A stretch of 64,000 nucleotides of DNA from Aristophania vespae (GTDB lineage Bacteria; Pseudomonadota; Alphaproteobacteria; Acetobacterales; Acetobacteraceae). The notes under the pieces are model-generated. The model was not told the DNA's origin and did not search any database. It saw only the letters and a list, made by a program, of their open reading frames with translations. The DNA lies in contig NZ_CP047652.1 of assembly GCF_009906835.1 (NCBI RefSeq), positions 1,302,001-1,366,000 of the forward strand. Reading direction: 5' to 3'. Positions within the stretch are counted from its first letter, which is position 1. Each line of letters opens with the position of its first letter. Made by a program: the position numbers and the translations under genes. This document shows positions 1-9,433 of the stretch, in pieces.

Positions 1-399
1 GGCGGCTTGTCGCAAGAGGAGCTTGAAGCTATTTGCGGACCAGTTCGTCATGCAGCGCCTCTATCTCAGGATCAAAAACCTCTCGCACCGGGACAGTTAA
101 CTTCACATTATGCTCCTACTTTGCCCATACGGCTCAATACAGATAAGGCAAATTTTGATGAAGCCTGGTTAAGTTTCGGCCCTGAAATAGAGGAAAATCA
201 CCCCCTTAAATGGAACCTCAGCCCCAAAGGTGACCTTGCTGAAGCAGCGGCACGGCTTTATGCAGGATTGCGCTATCTTGATAATGAAGGCCAAAAAAAG
301 GGGGTAAAGGCCATAGCTGTTAGTCAAATTCCTCAAGAGGGATTAGGTTGTGCTATATTTGACCGGCTGCAACGTGCCGCAGCGCCCCGCCCTATATAA
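1..399 (+). CDS. tsaC: L-threonylcarbamoyladenylate synthase (Sua5/TsaC family), C-terminal part
   Basis: The reading frame is open from the first base of the window, so the gene starts upstream and only its last 132 codons are seen. The family makes threonylcarbamoyl-AMP from threonine, bicarbonate and ATP for the t6A37 tRNA modification. The stretch APGQLTSHYAPTLPIRL is the linker (often PGMKYKHYAP in relatives) that joins the YrdC catalytic domain to the C-terminal Sua5 domain, so this is the long Sua5-type protein, not the short TsaC form. The catalytic domain lies outside the window. The rest, ending in an FDRLQRAA-type segment, fits the Sua5 C-terminal domain. A second plus-strand gene follows 29 bases later. 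Family assignment rests on the linker motif and overall pattern. Confidence 0.85.
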   Translation, partial: GGLSQEELEAICGPVRHAAPLSQDQKPLAPGQLTSHYAPTLPIRLNTDKANFDEAWLSFGPEIEENHPLKWNLSPKGDLAEAAARLYAGLRYLDNEGQKKGVKAIAVSQIPQEGLGCAIFDRLQRAAAPRPI

Positions 400-428
400 A
401 ACAACAAAGCGAGCAGAAAACCTAACTT

Positions 429-941
429 ATGGCAAAGGACTCCCACCCCCTTGACCAAAAAGAATTACGTCTTTTAGCGGACATACTGGCACTCGTTTTA
501 GATGATGAGGCTGGCCAGGCCCAAGCCGCTCTTGATCGCTTAAGACATCGTGCCCGCCAACAAGAAATCTCCGGTGGTAGTTTTAAAAACCTCATAATTT
601 CATTGGCTGAAACATCTGCTGGTTCTGATACACTTTTAAAAAAACGCCACGAACTTGAAATACAGCGTTATAAAGATGTTATGGAAGAGCTTGCCACGCA
701 GCATAGAAACCTACAAAGACACGTTGCTTTGCTTGAAAGAGACAATCAAATAATACGTTACAATCACAGCCAGCAGCACGATATTTTACCTTGGCAGCGT
801 ATAAGAGTTATTATCGCTTTGCTTGCAGGTATATTACTGGGTATTGCAGCAAGCCAGATCGTACATAATATTGGCTCAGCGCAAAAAATTGATCGCGCAC
901 TTTGCTTTACCCAATCTCTATCTCATAATAACTCTCAATAA
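429..941 (+). CDS. Small coiled-coil protein with one membrane segment, function unknown
   Basis: 170 residues; I do not recognise a family. Residues about 1-60 are charged and helical, residues about 70-110 (rich in E, K, Q, R and L) look like a coiled coil, and residues about 127-146 (RVIIALLAGILLGIAASQIV) form one clear transmembrane helix followed by a short tail. This suggests a membrane-anchored protein with most of its mass on one side. It lies 29 bases after the Sua5/TsaC gene on the same strand and could be co-transcribed, and it ends 40 bases before a convergent glycosyltransferase gene. There is no strong Shine-Dalgarno just upstream of the ATG. No function can be given from sequence alone. 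Confidence 0.6.
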   Translation: MAKDSHPLDQKELRLLADILALVLDDEAGQAQAALDRLRHRARQQEISGGSFKNLIISLAETSAGSDTLLKKRHELEIQRYKDVMEELATQHRNLQRHVALLERDNQIIRYNHSQQHDILPWQRIRVIIALLAGILLGIAASQIVHNIGSAQKIDRALCFTQSLSHNNSQ

Positions 942-981
942 ACGTTACGAGAGATACGTTCAGACTTATATTTTTGTCATT

Positions 982-2298
982 TTATTTTTGCATAGAAGAT
1001 AAAACATCAGAATATAGTCGGCTTAGGCGGTTTTGATAGTCAGACATACTGAATTTTTTCACCTGGCTATATCCAGCTGAGACCAATTTTTCACACAGCT
1101 CATTTTCATGATCTAGCCGAATAATTGCCTTAGTTAGGGCTTCTATTTCATAGGCAGGAGCTTTCAAAACAGCATCTCCTCCTATTTCGGCCAATGCACC
1201 CTCATTTGAGGCTAAAACAGGCACGCCTAGACTCATTGCTTCAATCACAGGCAACCCAAACCCTTCGCAAAGAGAAGGGAAAAGAAGTGCTCTTGCATGT
1301 TTTAGCAGAGCAAATAACGTACGCTCAGGAAGATAATCAATTTTTATAATGCGTCCCGTCGATATACCATGCTCAAGATATCTTAATTCTTGCTCTTCTT
1401 TCCAAGCCATAGCCCCCACTAAAACAAGCTTCCTTTGGCTTTTTGAAGCAAGAAAGGCTTCGATAATACGACCGATATTTTTCTTTGGTTCCAATGAACC
1501 ATAAAAAATAAAATAGGACTGAGATGATAAACCAAAATCAGCTTCTATCTCTGCCAGGGACTCTTCTGCTGAGCGGGTAAAAGCGGGCCGGGTCGTATCA
1601 CATGACTGGTAGCAATTATATAATTTTGGCTCCATTTCTGGGAAAAACGACAAAATATCCTTTTTTGATGCTTCAGATATTGTGCAAATACCATCCGCCA
1701 GTCTGCCAATTTTTTTTAGCAGGCTAAAATAATGTGGCTTATTATCAAGTGTTGTATGAGGCAGACGCAAAGGCACGACATCATGTATTGTATATATATT
1801 TGCGGCCCCTTCTAACCTGATAGGAAGTGGGTAAGTCCAGTGCATAACGTCTGGAGGAGACGCTATACGGAGTGTCATGAACTTTCCCGTTCGGGCAAAA
1901 TACCTGGCTGCACGGTTGAATAAATTATCCGCATTTAGCAGCCTGTTAAAAACGGGCAAACGCTCGGCAAAGCTGCGACTATCTATCAGATGACTGATAG
2001 GTATTTCTGAAATTTCAGGGCGGCTTATATCTTCTTTACGACGCTTAAACCAGCTTTTAGAAAAAACACGAACCGGCTTTCTTTGCTCCTGGCTTGCTAA
2101 AAGCTCAAAAAATCTGATCTCTCTCATAAGAGGAGATGACTGTGCAGAAATATTTAAACCGTAAAGAATATCTATAGAATACCCAAGATCAGACGTAGCC
2201 CTGCTTAGCGTACGTGCATAAGTCGCTACGCCTGTTCCTCTGGCAAGACTGAGATTGAAGCCATCGATAGCAATACGGAATGAATTTTGTTCAACCAA
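982..2298 (-). CDS. Glycosyltransferase, GT4 family (GT-B fold)
   Basis: 438 residues. The C-terminal half carries the GT4 (Glycos_transf_1) signature: a donor-binding region beginning YFIFYGSLEPKKNIGRIIEA at about residue 260, then PSLCEGFGLPVIEAMSLGVP with the EGFGLPxxEA motif, and an ASNEGALAEIGGDA segment. The N-terminal half starts with an IAIDGFNLSLARGTGVATYA stretch, typical of mannosyl- or rhamnosyl-transferase-like GT4 enzymes acting on lipid-linked glycans at the cytoplasmic face of the inner membrane. The start is TTG; it is supported by GAGGTGG seven bases upstream, and no in-frame ATG lies nearby. It is the most downstream gene of a minus-strand glycan block. The sugar donor and acceptor cannot be told. 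Confidence 0.85.
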   Translation of the reverse strand: MVEQNSFRIAIDGFNLSLARGTGVATYARTLSRATSDLGYSIDILYGLNISAQSSPLMREIRFFELLASQEQRKPVRVFSKSWFKRRKEDISRPEISEIPISHLIDSRSFAERLPVFNRLLNADNLFNRAARYFARTGKFMTLRIASPPDVMHWTYPLPIRLEGAANIYTIHDVVPLRLPHTTLDNKPHYFSLLKKIGRLADGICTISEASKKDILSFFPEMEPKLYNCYQSCDTTRPAFTRSAEESLAEIEADFGLSSQSYFIFYGSLEPKKNIGRIIEAFLASKSQRKLVLVGAMAWKEEQELRYLEHGISTGRIIKIDYLPERTLFALLKHARALLFPSLCEGFGLPVIEAMSLGVPVLASNEGALAEIGGDAVLKAPAYEIEALTKAIIRLDHENELCEKLVSAGYSQVKKFSMSDYQNRLSRLYSDVLSSMQK

Positions 2299-2399
2299 GT
2301 TCTATCCACCTCATCTCTTAAGCACATTTACGATTATAAACAGTTTTTTTAGTCGAAACATTAATTGTTCTTAAAACAACAATGCAGACCATTCCTATT

Positions 2400-3287
2400 T
2401 TATACCCGCCATATTTTTTGATACCCAGAATAAAGTACTTCTGCCCCGATTGACGACATAAATTGATCAATAATCATCCCTTTACCTCCTTCACCAAGAG
2501 GTGGAACATTAAAATCATCTACACAGATTAAAGTCCCTTCACTAATCAAACGACGTGCCGCCATCATTTCTGTAGCATGATGGATCGCACTTGGCATTGG
2601 AGCCGAAATATCAAGATCGAACGAATCTAAATATAATAATGAAGCTGCCCTACTCGTAATCTGCCCTAAGGTGTGCAGTCCCGCCCTTGAGTCGTTAAGA
2701 ATTGTATTTGTTGTGCCACTACATGCCCTGCGTGCGCTATCTATGCTTGCTGCATTAATATCGATTGTAAAAACAGTCCCATGCATTTCCCTCGCGAACC
2801 AGTCGAAAAGAAATGTACTTTGACCATCACCTTCCCAGTTATTGGGGACTCTCAAACAGCCTGTTTCTACAATAACGGGCCGTTCCTGTTGTCGCAAAAC
2901 GTCAAAAATAACAGAAAAACCGTCAGCCCGTTTACCAAGACGAGGACGAATATGCTGATTAAAAGCGTTATGAAAACCTGAAGCTTGGATTTCGGCATTC
3001 AGCCCAACATAAGAAAAATCGGCTGATACAAAGCCTGTTTCCATTGTGTTGTCTGTCAGCAGGTGCTTTTTACGCACTTCGAGGCGATCACTTAGAGCAA
3101 TTTTATCAACTATGTCATCAACCGTCTCATTACCCTGGGATAATTGAGTGATGAGATTTTCACCACCTTGATCAGAAATTTTGTCGAAAACAGCACTCAC
3201 AAGTTGAATATCTTGATTATCGGGCGATCCAGGACAAATTCCAGCATCTCCCATTTTTGAGTCGCTTTCTTCATTATTCATATTCAT
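2400..3287 (-). CDS. SAM-dependent methyltransferase-like protein
   Basis: 295 residues from the chosen start. The frame is open further upstream, but ATG at 3287 has AAGGA six bases before it and begins MNMNNEESD, so I prefer it. Residues about 1-90 are acidic, low in complexity and not recognised. The rest resembles class I methyltransferases of the cephalosporin-hydroxylase/CmcI-like or TylF-like type: VIVETGCLRVPNNW (motif I region), GTVFTIDINAASIDSAR (acidic residue after strand 2), LLYLDSFDLD and a late TLICVDDFNVP. The exact family is inferred. It sits between a GT4 gene and GT9 genes, so modification of a sugar or a glycan precursor is plausible. It is flanked upstream by 350 very AT-rich bases. 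Confidence 0.6.
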   Translation of the reverse strand: MNMNNEESDSKMGDAGICPGSPDNQDIQLVSAVFDKISDQGGENLITQLSQGNETVDDIVDKIALSDRLEVRKKHLLTDNTMETGFVSADFSYVGLNAEIQASGFHNAFNQHIRPRLGKRADGFSVIFDVLRQQERPVIVETGCLRVPNNWEGDGQSTFLFDWFAREMHGTVFTIDINAASIDSARRACSGTTNTILNDSRAGLHTLGQITSRAASLLYLDSFDLDISAPMPSAIHHATEMMAARRLISEGTLICVDDFNVPPLGEGGKGMIIDQFMSSIGAEVLYSGYQKIWRV

Positions 3288-3639
3288 AATATTTTCCTTA
3301 AACTTAAAGTAAATATTCAAAAAACAAATTAAATACACAAAGAGATAATAATATTGATCAAATTATACACGTACACATATATAATAAAGTTTTAAAATAA
3401 CCCTCTAATAATTTTAATGCAAAACAAAAATATATTCTATAATAAATGTAAAAATATGTTAAAATAAACTATGATATTAAAAAATTAATTTTCTATTATA
3501 ACGCTATTTATAAAATATAGCTCTTTGCATAAATATAAGCTGCGAGAAAAGCCGAAACCAGACTTTTCTCGCAGCATTTTGGGTTATTTGTGTTTTACCA
3601 ACTTAATTCAGCTAATTTAACACCATAAACCGCTATGAT
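3288..3639. other. AT-rich intergenic region, 352 bases
   Basis: Between the methyltransferase-like gene and the next minus-strand gene. It is very rich in A and T, carries no convincing reading frame, and contains one long perfect hairpin near its right end (listed separately). The part next to 3287 presumably holds the promoter of the methyltransferase-like gene, but I cannot fix -35/-10 boxes in DNA this AT-rich. Confidence 0.6.
3540..3576 (-). terminator. Probable terminator hairpin after the first GT9 gene
   Basis: A perfect 13-base inverted repeat (GCTGCGAGAAAAG / CTTTTCTCGCAGC) with an 11-base loop lies 64 bases past the stop of the minus-strand gene at 3640. On the minus strand it is followed by a T-rich but interrupted tail. 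It separates the GT9 genes from the methyltransferase-like gene. Confidence 0.6.
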
Positions 3640-5727
3640 TTAACCTTGATTCAAAAAACGTTTCACCTGATTTAATACTTCTTCAATTTTAATTTTCTTA
3701 ATACAGGCTACATCTTGTCCACATTCTTCGGGGTTATGATGCAGATAGCACCCGGCACAAGGAACTTTCCTGCTAATGATAACACCTCCCTGTTCCTGCC
3801 CCCATTCTGGCCACCCTATTCTTGCAGAATGAATGCTAATGACCTTTGCTCCCCTCAAGGCCGCAAGATGTTTTGGTCCTGAATCGTTACCAACAAAAAC
3901 AGAGCAAAAAGATAGCAATGCATCAAAATGATCTGAAGGCAGTAATTTATCAAAGTAAATAATCTTGCCTGACTCTAAATCTTTGGCAGGAAGTTTCCCA
4001 AATTGAGATGGATTGTCAGCAATGAAGAAAACCTTAGCTCCGGTTTCTTTCACAATTTCTGCTGCAAGCTCAGTATAATAAGGCCACTGGGTAAATTTAA
4101 TTCTAGACCCTGTATGAAGCACAACAAAATCATCTTCAGGGTTTATGCCATATTCCTTGAGACAATCTCTGTTTAAACTTTCTCTCCGTTCAACATGTGC
4201 CCCACTATCGAGCCAGCGACCAAAGGCTTCGATAAGAAGTTTCGTTCTGGCAGAATGACGCATAACATCATTGCCGGTTTTGGGATCATGAGTGACAATT
4301 TCAACATCTAAGGTTTTGCAATCCCCTCTTCCAAGGCCCATTGTCACTGGAGCACCGGTCATGGGAAGAAGTCTTTTAGACATACCGTCAACTGATAAAT
4401 CAATTGCTACATCAAAATCATATTTTGAAAATGTTTTGATTAACTCATCCTGCTTTTCTGCACTCATTACTCTTTGACGACGATCACGGTCATCAGGTAG
4501 GTCAAGAATGATGTAATCGTCAAAAACATTAAGACTACGCGCTAATCCTTCATTAGCAGGCGTAATAACACCTGTAATTTTGGCGTGCGGTACTAACTCT
4601 CTTAGACGTTTTAAAGCCGGAACAGAAACAACCATATCACCCAACTGATCCGCTCTGATCACGGCAATACGGTTTAATTTTCCTGGAAAAGAATGCGTAG
4701 AAGCCTCATTAATTGAACTAGGTAAAGCATTGACCTGCTCAACAACTGATAAACCAGCATCACTGTTTAGAGGAGGAATATTACTATCGCTCTCCTGATA
4801 TATGTCTTTAGGTAAATCTTCCGCTACGATAATACGGTCTCTCTTCCAGGTTAAGTTCTCCTGGACGTCTCCTTTAACATTGAGGGCACGCACTATAACG
4901 TCGTGCCAGCCGCATGAAAATTGAGAAAAGTCGATCCACGCATTATAAACATATTTTTTAAGACGTGTTCTTTTCCGCTCAAATTCAAGCGGTGCCGCTT
5001 CGAGTTTGGCTTTATATACTAATTGACCACTAACCCAGATTTCAACAAAGCGGCATTCAATCGCTGAAATTATATAGCCACGTAAGGAGTCTATGCCACG
5101 AACAGTAAGTCCGTCACCCCATTTCGTCTTTTGGTGGTTACCACTCCGACTAAAATGAAAGATCTCCTGATGCTCGTGATAAAGATCTTTTTCGGGAATT
5201 TTAAATAAGGTGCGATCTATTCTATGGTCTTTTATGACCTCATCATAAAATTCATCTCGCGTTAATATGTAAGTATCTTCATTTTTCTGTTCTTTTATTT
5301 TTTTCTTACACTGCTCAATAATAGATTTTATCTCATTACTTTCTTTTTCATCTGATATATTGCGCAATTTTTTACACAGAGTGAGAGCTTTGGTGTAATC
5401 ATTAAAAGAAACATAAAGCTTTGCTAATGCCTTAGTAACCTCTACATCATTTTTTTCAATATCCAAATATTTAAGATAATATTGCTCTGCGCTCTTATAA
5501 TTACCAAGCGCAGCCTGTATTTCGGCACATGTTAATATTACATCTGGCTTTTTGGGGTCAGACGCAAGACCTTTTTCATATAAGCGAGCAGCTACCTGCA
5601 ACTCACCTTTTTCATATGCCCTTTGAGCAAGGTCAAGGTTTAACAAGCCTATATCAGCTTGCTTGGCTTCTATCTGTTTTTCTTTCAATACTGCTCGAAT
5701 TTTACGAACTTTGTTTTTAATAGTCAT
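3640..5727 (-). CDS. TPR-domain glycosyltransferase family 9 protein (heptosyltransferase-like), paralogue 1
   Basis: 695 residues in three parts. Residues about 30-125 are tetratricopeptide-like helical repeats (for example AARLYEKGLASDPKKPDV). Residues about 185-305 form a middle region that I cannot name, with TKWGDGLTVRGIDSLRGYI and YVYNAWIDFSQFSCGWHDVI. Residues about 353-690 are a GT9 (ADP-heptose:LPS heptosyltransferase-like) domain with IAVIRADQLGDMVVSVPAL, a VLHTGSRIKFTQWP segment and GNDSGPKHLAALRG. A C-terminal cysteine cluster (VPCAGC, then EECGQDVAC) is shared with the two paralogues. It probably transfers a heptose-like sugar to LPS core or another glycan on the cytoplasmic side. 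The next gene upstream (5808-7934) has the same architecture, so the pair arose by duplication. The acceptor is unknown; the TPR part may bind a protein partner. Confidence 0.82.
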   Translation of the reverse strand: MTIKNKVRKIRAVLKEKQIEAKQADIGLLNLDLAQRAYEKGELQVAARLYEKGLASDPKKPDVILTCAEIQAALGNYKSAEQYYLKYLDIEKNDVEVTKALAKLYVSFNDYTKALTLCKKLRNISDEKESNEIKSIIEQCKKKIKEQKNEDTYILTRDEFYDEVIKDHRIDRTLFKIPEKDLYHEHQEIFHFSRSGNHQKTKWGDGLTVRGIDSLRGYIISAIECRFVEIWVSGQLVYKAKLEAAPLEFERKRTRLKKYVYNAWIDFSQFSCGWHDVIVRALNVKGDVQENLTWKRDRIIVAEDLPKDIYQESDSNIPPLNSDAGLSVVEQVNALPSSINEASTHSFPGKLNRIAVIRADQLGDMVVSVPALKRLRELVPHAKITGVITPANEGLARSLNVFDDYIILDLPDDRDRRQRVMSAEKQDELIKTFSKYDFDVAIDLSVDGMSKRLLPMTGAPVTMGLGRGDCKTLDVEIVTHDPKTGNDVMRHSARTKLLIEAFGRWLDSGAHVERRESLNRDCLKEYGINPEDDFVVLHTGSRIKFTQWPYYTELAAEIVKETGAKVFFIADNPSQFGKLPAKDLESGKIIYFDKLLPSDHFDALLSFCSVFVGNDSGPKHLAALRGAKVISIHSARIGWPEWGQEQGGVIISRKVPCAGCYLHHNPEECGQDVACIKKIKIEEVLNQVKRFLNQG

Positions 5728-5807
5728 TAGAGAACGCCCCTTAATAATATCACCGCAATGTTCTTTTAGGTCTAAAATTCTTTCAACAAGAACGCGTATC
5801 TACGGAA

Positions 5808-7934
5808 TCACGATATGAGTTTGCTTAATTCGCTAAATACTTCATCTACAGAAATATTTTTTACGCATACGGCATCGTGACAACATTCTTCAGGGTCGTA
5901 ATTCAACGAACAGCCGGCACACGGCACTTTTCTACTCATGATAATGCCTGCCTGTTCCTGTCCCCACTCTCTCCAATCTGTCCGGGCAGAATGAATACTA
6001 ATCACTTGTGTTCCCCTCAACCCTGCAAGGTGTTTTGGCCCTGAGTCATTACCAACAAAAGCCGAGCAGAAAGACAAGAAAGCATCAAAGTGATCAAAGG
6101 GAACTTTTCGGGGCAGATAAATTATCTTTTTCTCTTCAAGCAAGGTTCTATCTAATGTGTCGAGTTCATTATCATCATCAGATAGAAAAACGACTTTAAG
6201 GCCCAACTGATTAACAATTTTAGTGGCTAGATCAACGAACCACGGCCAACGTGTAAATTTCACTCTGGCCCCACTATGAAGAACAATAAATTTTTCATTT
6301 TCTTCAATGCCATATGGTGCCAACATAGTCTTTGTCAGATCATCACGGCGAACAGTTTTGGCACCGCTATCGAGCCATAAAGCCAAAGCATCTACCAAAC
6401 TTCTGGTACGCGCAGAGTGGCGCATTATATCATTGCCAGCTTTAGGGTCATGTGTCTCGACAATCAAATCAAGCGTTTTATAACCCTCTCTTCCAAAACC
6501 AAGTGTAATAGGCGCATTCATGTGATGAAGAAGTTTATATGAATTACCAGCTACAGAAAAATCTATAGCCACATCAAAATTACGCCGTTCCAAATCTCTG
6601 ATAAGAGACTTTTGGTCGTCCATATCCATAACACGCTGACGACGCAGCGGATCATCTGGGAAATTTAAAATAACTATTTCATCAAAAACATTAAGGCTTC
6701 TGGCCAGCACCTCACTTGCTGGACTAATCAAACCTGTTATATGCGCATCGGGACATAATTGACGTAACTGCTTAAGAGCAGGAACAGACGCCGTCATGTC
6801 ACCTAATTGATCAGCACGTAAAACAGCAATATTATTAATAGGCCCTGTAAAAGATTTAGATGAAGCCTTATGAACAATACTAGAGCGTTTATTTATCTGT
6901 TCTACCAGTGATAAACTAGACCCATAATCTATGTTATCAATAATACCATCACAATCTGCATGTAACCTTACAGGAAGAGGATCAGCAACAATAATACGTT
7001 CACGCCGCCAATCTACCCCTTCATTAGCTTCGCCTTTAATACCCATTGCTTTTATGATGATATCATGCCAGCCACGTTTGAACTTAGAAAAATCTATCCA
7101 TGCATTATAGGCATATTTTTTAATATGAGGGTTTGATTTCTCTCTTCTTTGTGGCGCTACAGTGAGAGGCCCTCTAAAGACGAGCTCACTATCAACATAT
7201 ATTTCTATGGAAAAATATGGCTTATCAGAAACAATATAACCACGTATGGCGTCAACGCCCTGAACAGTTTGCCCTCTTCCCCATTTCGTAACCCGATCAA
7301 GACCGTTACGCACAAATACAAATGCGTCACGATGGTCAATATAGATATCATCGCGGGTTTTAGGAAAGAAGGCTGGATCTATCAATCCATTAGATACAAA
7401 TAAATCTAAGTCTTCCAGCTCTTCATCACTTAATGTTTTAGATAATTCTGAGCCGTTTCTTTGTAACTCTTTGGCTAATTCTCTTTTATATTCAATCGTA
7501 TGGACAATATTATTGAGTTCGTTGCGAGCATCATCCCAATTTTCACGGCGTTGAGTTGCTTGCTCATAGTATTTTTTAGCTTCTATATAACGGCCAATTG
7601 TTTTATAAAAATGTCCAAGTTGTATATATATTTCCGGGTCACTTGGTTTTAGATCCAAACATTTCAGATAGCGTGCTTCTGCATTTGCAAATTGCCGATT
7701 TTCCTTATGCATATGGCCCGATTGAAGAAGAAGAGCATAATTATCTTGATCAACAGAAATAATTTCGTCAAAGAGAAACGAAGCTGTAGCATAATCTTTA
7801 TTATCGCGTGCCTGATTTGCTTGATCAAGTAAATATTTATAAATAATATTACCCTTCTTAATATCTTTCATCACTGAACTAGACTCAATTTTGACATCAG
7901 AATTCTCAGAGAGATTAAAACTATTTCCGCTCAT
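5808..7934 (-). CDS. TPR-domain glycosyltransferase family 9 protein (heptosyltransferase-like), paralogue 2
   Basis: 708 residues with the same layout as its neighbour at 3640-5727. TPR-like repeats lie at about 35-145 (NAEARYLKCLDLKPSDPEIY is one unit). The same unnamed middle region is at about 200-320 (VTKWGRGQTVQGVDAIRGYI, YAYNAWIDFSKFKRGWHDII). The GT9 domain is at about 366-700 (IAVLRADQLGDMTASVPAL, GNDSGPKHLAGLRG) and ends in the same cysteine cluster (VPCAGC, EECCHDAVC). The two proteins can be aligned over their whole length, diverging most in the TPR part, which fits duplication followed by specialisation for different acceptors. ATG at 7934 has a G-rich but poorly spaced Shine-Dalgarno. 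About 295 AT-rich bases lie upstream, so it may have its own promoter. Confidence 0.82.
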   Translation of the reverse strand: MSGNSFNLSENSDVKIESSSVMKDIKKGNIIYKYLLDQANQARDNKDYATASFLFDEIISVDQDNYALLLQSGHMHKENRQFANAEARYLKCLDLKPSDPEIYIQLGHFYKTIGRYIEAKKYYEQATQRRENWDDARNELNNIVHTIEYKRELAKELQRNGSELSKTLSDEELEDLDLFVSNGLIDPAFFPKTRDDIYIDHRDAFVFVRNGLDRVTKWGRGQTVQGVDAIRGYIVSDKPYFSIEIYVDSELVFRGPLTVAPQRREKSNPHIKKYAYNAWIDFSKFKRGWHDIIIKAMGIKGEANEGVDWRRERIIVADPLPVRLHADCDGIIDNIDYGSSLSLVEQINKRSSIVHKASSKSFTGPINNIAVLRADQLGDMTASVPALKQLRQLCPDAHITGLISPASEVLARSLNVFDEIVILNFPDDPLRRQRVMDMDDQKSLIRDLERRNFDVAIDFSVAGNSYKLLHHMNAPITLGFGREGYKTLDLIVETHDPKAGNDIMRHSARTRSLVDALALWLDSGAKTVRRDDLTKTMLAPYGIEENEKFIVLHSGARVKFTRWPWFVDLATKIVNQLGLKVVFLSDDDNELDTLDRTLLEEKKIIYLPRKVPFDHFDAFLSFCSAFVGNDSGPKHLAGLRGTQVISIHSARTDWREWGQEQAGIIMSRKVPCAGCSLNYDPEECCHDAVCVKNISVDEVFSELSKLIS

Positions 7935-8229
7935 TAACTACAACCCCGGTATAAATATTATTACCTAATTAACGCTCTCATTACGTCATCTGATGCTTTG
8001 AGCGTGTATGATGTGAAAGATTAAAGTTTTTACCTAGTTAATTACTTACTACGTTCATCATATCCACCCTTTGGCTAGTTAATATATTAAATGAGGCGTG
8101 TCTTTTTAAACTTCTCAGATTTAACCCCTATTTTTTGTCATATTGATCTTATTCAACCTCAATAAAAAATGGTTCTGAACTTTTTTCACATAAGCTACTA
8201 TCAAGCTTTAGCTTGATTTTTAATCAGCT

Positions 8230-9345
8230 CTATGGCGGCCCGTAAATATGATAAAGTGAACTTGCTGGCATATGATCTGTGAGTGCTACGCCATTTGCGT
8301 CTAATCTATCAATCCACCCACCCTTTAGATGTGATGGAGCATATCGTTCAAAAAAACATTTTTTCTGACGGTCAATTAATGATTTTGCCTCTGAAAAATT
8401 CTCTCGTTCTTTTAATGCAAGCATACGCATAAACTCAGTTTGCGGCCAAATACGCGTTGTATTTTCAAGCTGCCTACCGTCATCGGTAATGGCGTCGCAC
8501 ACAATCAACGTATCGGGACTGACACCATATTTCATGGCCGCATCGAACAATTTTTCTCTTGTCTCTTTCATCTCATGAGAAAAAGATGTTTCTGGCGCCA
8601 GTCGCATAAACTCACTAAAAAGCCATGACCATTCACAAAGATGCCCTGGTTCAACTCTGTTAAGACCGATAGCTTCAAGCGGTTTCCATTCAGCATCAAA
8701 AAACTCAAGCAGCATGCCTGTATGAGGAAGAATAAAACGCTGCATCGCCAAATGGGTCATATTTTGCGCGTATTCTAAGTAGAAACTATCTCCTGATACT
8801 TCAAAAAGCATGAGATAGGCTTCTAATAAATGCATGTGGGGATTTTGCCTACGGATCGTATCTGGAGCAGGAACGGCATCAAGATACCCACCATTTTGAG
8901 CTTTAAAAATCTTATCTATTTCAATAACTGTGCGTCGCGCAACATTGAGATGAGCAGGATCCTTCGAAATCTGGTAAGCCCATGCATAGGCAAATAAAAT
9001 AAAAGCATGAGCATAAAGATCGCGGCTTTTATCAGCAGGTTGACCGTCAGGAGCCAGAGAAAACACCCAGCCTATCTCACCATCACTACCCCAATAGCGC
9101 TTCTCTACTTCCTGTAAAGAGTCAAGAGCTAAAGATGCCGTTTTAGCCAATCCATCAAGCTCAGCACGACAATAAGTAGATATTTGTCGTGCCTGAACCA
9201 TAAGACGAAGAGCAGGCAGCTCAATAGGCTTATGGTCAAACGTTAAACGTTCATGAAACAAACGGCGCTTATGATCAAAACCAATATTGGACCATAAAGG
9301 AAGAGCTTCTTCCATAAGCCAAGAATGCCAGTTTTTTTGTACCAC
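8230..9345 (-). CDS. AGE-family epimerase/isomerase (N-acylglucosamine 2-epimerase fold)
   Basis: 371 residues, matching the usual 380-420 of the family. Family members are (alpha/alpha)6-barrel enzymes that interconvert aldoses or N-acyl hexosamines, including mannose isomerases. Visible hallmarks are ALRLMVQARQISTYCRAEL near residue 45, the GWVFSLAPDG and YAHAFILFAYAWAY segments, NPHMHLLEAYLMLFEVSGD, and VEPGHLCEWSWLFSEFMRL, where conserved barrel histidines and aromatics lie. The start is GTG with AAGG seven bases upstream. The substrate cannot be told, but lying between GT9 genes and hldE/gmhB it probably provides or recycles a sugar for the same glycan. Confidence 0.8.
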   Translation of the reverse strand: MVQKNWHSWLMEEALPLWSNIGFDHKRRLFHERLTFDHKPIELPALRLMVQARQISTYCRAELDGLAKTASLALDSLQEVEKRYWGSDGEIGWVFSLAPDGQPADKSRDLYAHAFILFAYAWAYQISKDPAHLNVARRTVIEIDKIFKAQNGGYLDAVPAPDTIRRQNPHMHLLEAYLMLFEVSGDSFYLEYAQNMTHLAMQRFILPHTGMLLEFFDAEWKPLEAIGLNRVEPGHLCEWSWLFSEFMRLAPETSFSHEMKETREKLFDAAMKYGVSPDTLIVCDAITDDGRQLENTTRIWPQTEFMRMLALKERENFSEAKSLIDRQKKCFFERYAPSHLKGGWIDRLDANGVALTDHMPASSLYHIYGPP

Positions 9346-9433
9346 AACACTGCCTTTTTAATTTAAATTACAAACGTCTAACGTTTAGTCACAAAGTAAA
9401 AAACTTTGAACTCTACCTATTATTACATAGCTG

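Noticed and set aside
2781-2981. 66-residue plus-strand frame inside the methyltransferase-like gene
   Set aside because: It lies opposite the SAM-binding region of the better supported gene and has no start signal.
8200-8217. Hairpin ATCAAGCT / AGCTTGAT as terminator of the AGE gene
   Set aside because: On the minus strand it is followed by AGTAGC and not by T's; the T run is on the wrong side.
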